From: Syntrophorhabdaceae bacterium PtaU1.Bin034
Lineage (GTDB): Bacteria; Desulfobacterota_G; Syntrophorhabdia; Syntrophorhabdales; WCHB1-27
Reading direction: 5' to 3'
Length of the DNA: 6,676 nt
Assembly: GCA_002067405.1 (NCBI GenBank)
Contig: MVRP01000217.1
Coordinates: forward strand, 1 to 6,676
Shown: positions 5,390 through 6,676 of the stretch, piece after piece
Layout of the letters: every line of letters starts with the position of its first letter
How positions within the stretch are numbered: position 1 is the first letter of the stretch
The notes under the pieces: generated by a model
Told to the model about the DNA's origin: nothing
Database searches by the model: none
Seen by the model: only the letters and a program-made list of their open reading frames with translations
Program-made: the position numbers and the translations under genes

Positions 5390-6676
5390 CTAGAAGTTCA
5401 TCTTCAGGCCGGCCAGAATGCGTGTTCCGTCTATGTCGTACTCGTCGATGACCGTCTCCTTGCCGAAGACGTTATCGGCCCGGGCAAAAACCTGGAAATG
5501 CCTGCCTATGTCCTTCGTGACCGCTATGTTGCAAAGGGTGTAGCCGCCCAGTTTTCTGTAGGTGCTGTCATAACGTTGCCCGACGTATTCACCGGCAACG
5601 TTGATATTGAGGCCGATCTCCGGGAAGCGTTGATTCAGCTCCAGGGTGGCCTTGTGCTTCGGCCTGTAGGTGAGATCTTTGTGGAGGGTCTTGTCCTCGG
5701 TGTCGAGATAGGTGTAGCCGAGGCGGGCCGTGAGGTCTTTCATCACCTGCGCGGCAAGGCTCAATTCGACGCCCTGGGTGACCGCTTTGTCGACGTTCTC
5801 CCAATACATATCATAGGGCGGCCTCCTGCCCATGACGATCCGGGCATTGATAAGGTCATCGATGTCGTTCCGGAACAGGGAAAGCTTGCCGAGGAACCTC
5901 CCCAAAAAAGCGTACTCCATCCCCAATTGGTACCCAATGGAGCTTTCCGGTTTCAGATCGGGATTCGCGTGGACGATATAGGGCCCCATCCTCCAGCCGT
6001 CGCCGTAAAGGCTTACGAGAGTAGGCCCTTTGAATGCCGCCCCCACAGAGCCCCTCACCTTGAGGTCCTTGGTAATGTTGTAAAGCACGCTGGCCTTCGG
6101 GTCCACTTCGGTCCCCCATCGGTCATGCTGGTCGATCCTCGTTCCGAGGACCAGGACAAAGGGCTGGAAATTCATCTCATCCTGGATATAGAAGCTGTGG
6201 AGGTCCTGGTCGGCTTTGTAGGCCTTGCCTTTGTCATCGATATCCTCCGTGAAGTACTGATAGCCCCCGGTGAGCATGTGTTTGTCGAAAAACAGGCGGC
6301 TGTAGGTGATCTCTCCTTCGTAGGCGTCCGTATCCCAGTTTGAGCTCCTGTCGCCCGTATAGTGCTTGTAGTTGAAAAAGGACCCCCTCACATTGAGCTT
6401 CGAGAGCTTGTCAGGTGCCCATTCCCATAAGGAGTTGAGGCCGGCCCTTTCCTGGGTACGCCTCTCGTAGGTCATCTTGTGCTCTGAATAATAAGGTTTC
6501 ACGGTCAGCTTCGAGTCGGGGGTGAATTGATACCCGAGGCTTCCCTGGAAAATGTATTCCCTGTAACGGTCGGTCTCTTTTTTCACGCCATCCGATTCCC
6601 GGTAGGTGTAATTGAGCAGGCTCCCGAATGGACCCTTTCCGAATCCGCCGGTGGCCTGGTAGATCTGCGTTGCCCG
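5390..6676 (-). CDS. TonB-dependent outer-membrane receptor, 5'-truncated by window edge
   Basis: This is the C-terminal 428 residues of a TonB-dependent receptor beta-barrel. The frame is open to the window edge (first visible residues RATQIYQATGGFG), so a GTG at 6586 is an internal Val and not a start; the signal peptide, TonB box and most or all of the plug domain lie outside. Numbered from the edge, barrel marks are: alternating strand-like segments throughout, FYIQDEMNF (162-170), the conserved AAFKGPTLVSLYGDG (213-227), ANPDLKPESSIGYQLGMEY (237-255), ENVDKAVTQGVELSL (293-307), RADNVFGKETV (399-409), and a C-terminal strand ending in Phe428, the usual signal for the BAM insertion machinery. 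It resembles the BtuB/CirA style of receptor, which imports metal chelates, siderophores or corrinoids. It is the first visible gene of the minus-strand cluster and is followed after 41 nt by DUF4198. Confidence 0.93.
   Translation of the reverse strand, partial: RATQIYQATGGFGKGPFGSLLNYTYRESDGVKKETDRYREYIFQGSLGYQFTPDSKLTVKPYYSEHKMTYERRTQERAGLNSLWEWAPDKLSKLNVRGSFFNYKHYTGDRSSNWDTDAYEGEITYSRLFFDKHMLTGGYQYFTEDIDDKGKAYKADQDLHSFYIQDEMNFQPFVLVLGTRIDQHDRWGTEVDPKASVLYNITKDLKVRGSVGAAFKGPTLVSLYGDGWRMGPYIVHANPDLKPESSIGYQLGMEYAFLGRFLGKLSLFRNDIDDLINARIVMGRRPPYDMYWENVDKAVTQGVELSLAAQVMKDLTARLGYTYLDTEDKTLHKDLTYRPKHKATLELNQRFPEIGLNINVAGEYVGQRYDSTYRKLGGYTLCNIAVTKDIGRHFQVFARADNVFGKETVIDEYDIDGTRILAGLKMNF

Noticed and set aside
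5099..6343. Long plus-strand open frame of 414 codons opposite the TonB receptor and the DUF4198 start
   Set aside because: It is antisense to two well-supported genes, crosses their intergenic junction, and its translation has no recognisable domain. It is a by-product of codon bias on the other strand.
6584..6586. GTG as a possible start of the TonB receptor
   Set aside because: The same frame continues without a stop for 30 more codons to the window edge, with barrel-like sequence, and a receptor needs an upstream plug domain.

Overview
The window is moderately GC-rich bacterial DNA carrying six protein-coding genes. The first and last run off the window edges. The gene content (an outer-membrane TonB-dependent receptor, a lipoprotein with a lipobox, and exported periplasmic proteins) shows a Gram-negative (diderm) bacterium. 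The pairing of a TonB receptor with a DUF4198 protein and a PchR-like AraC regulator would fit a deltaproteobacterial or related anaerobe, but that placement is a guess from gene style and not a measured result.

Layout. Positions 1-729 (+) hold the C-terminal part of a serine hydrolase of the beta-lactamase/PBP4* family. A 116-nt gap separates it from a convergent gene, 846-1874 (-), an alpha/beta-hydrolase predicted to be a lipoprotein. Everything else is also on the minus strand. Read in transcription order from the right edge, it is: a TonB-dependent receptor missing its N-terminus (5390 to beyond 6676), a DUF4198 (CbiK/NikK-like) exported protein (4521-5348), a 374-nt non-coding stretch rich in palindromes, an unrecognised polytopic inner-membrane protein (3091-4146), a PchR-like AraC-family regulator starting 6 nt after it (2041-3084), a 166-nt spacer, and the lipoprotein hydrolase.

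How they may work together. The receptor, DUF4198 protein, membrane protein and regulator are co-directional and look like a metal or metallophore uptake locus. The receptor would bring a chelate across the outer membrane, and the DUF4198 protein would bind the metal or complex in the periplasm; it is predicted to start with His after signal cleavage. The membrane protein could act at the inner membrane, and the regulator could sense the imported ligand. The substrate (nickel, cobalt, iron or other) cannot be read from the sequence, and no ATPase or known permease is visible. A perfect 29-nt palindrome between the two halves may be a terminator or attenuator that partly uncouples receptor/DUF4198 expression from membrane protein/regulator expression.

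No tRNA, rRNA, CRISPR array, transposase or attachment site was recognised.
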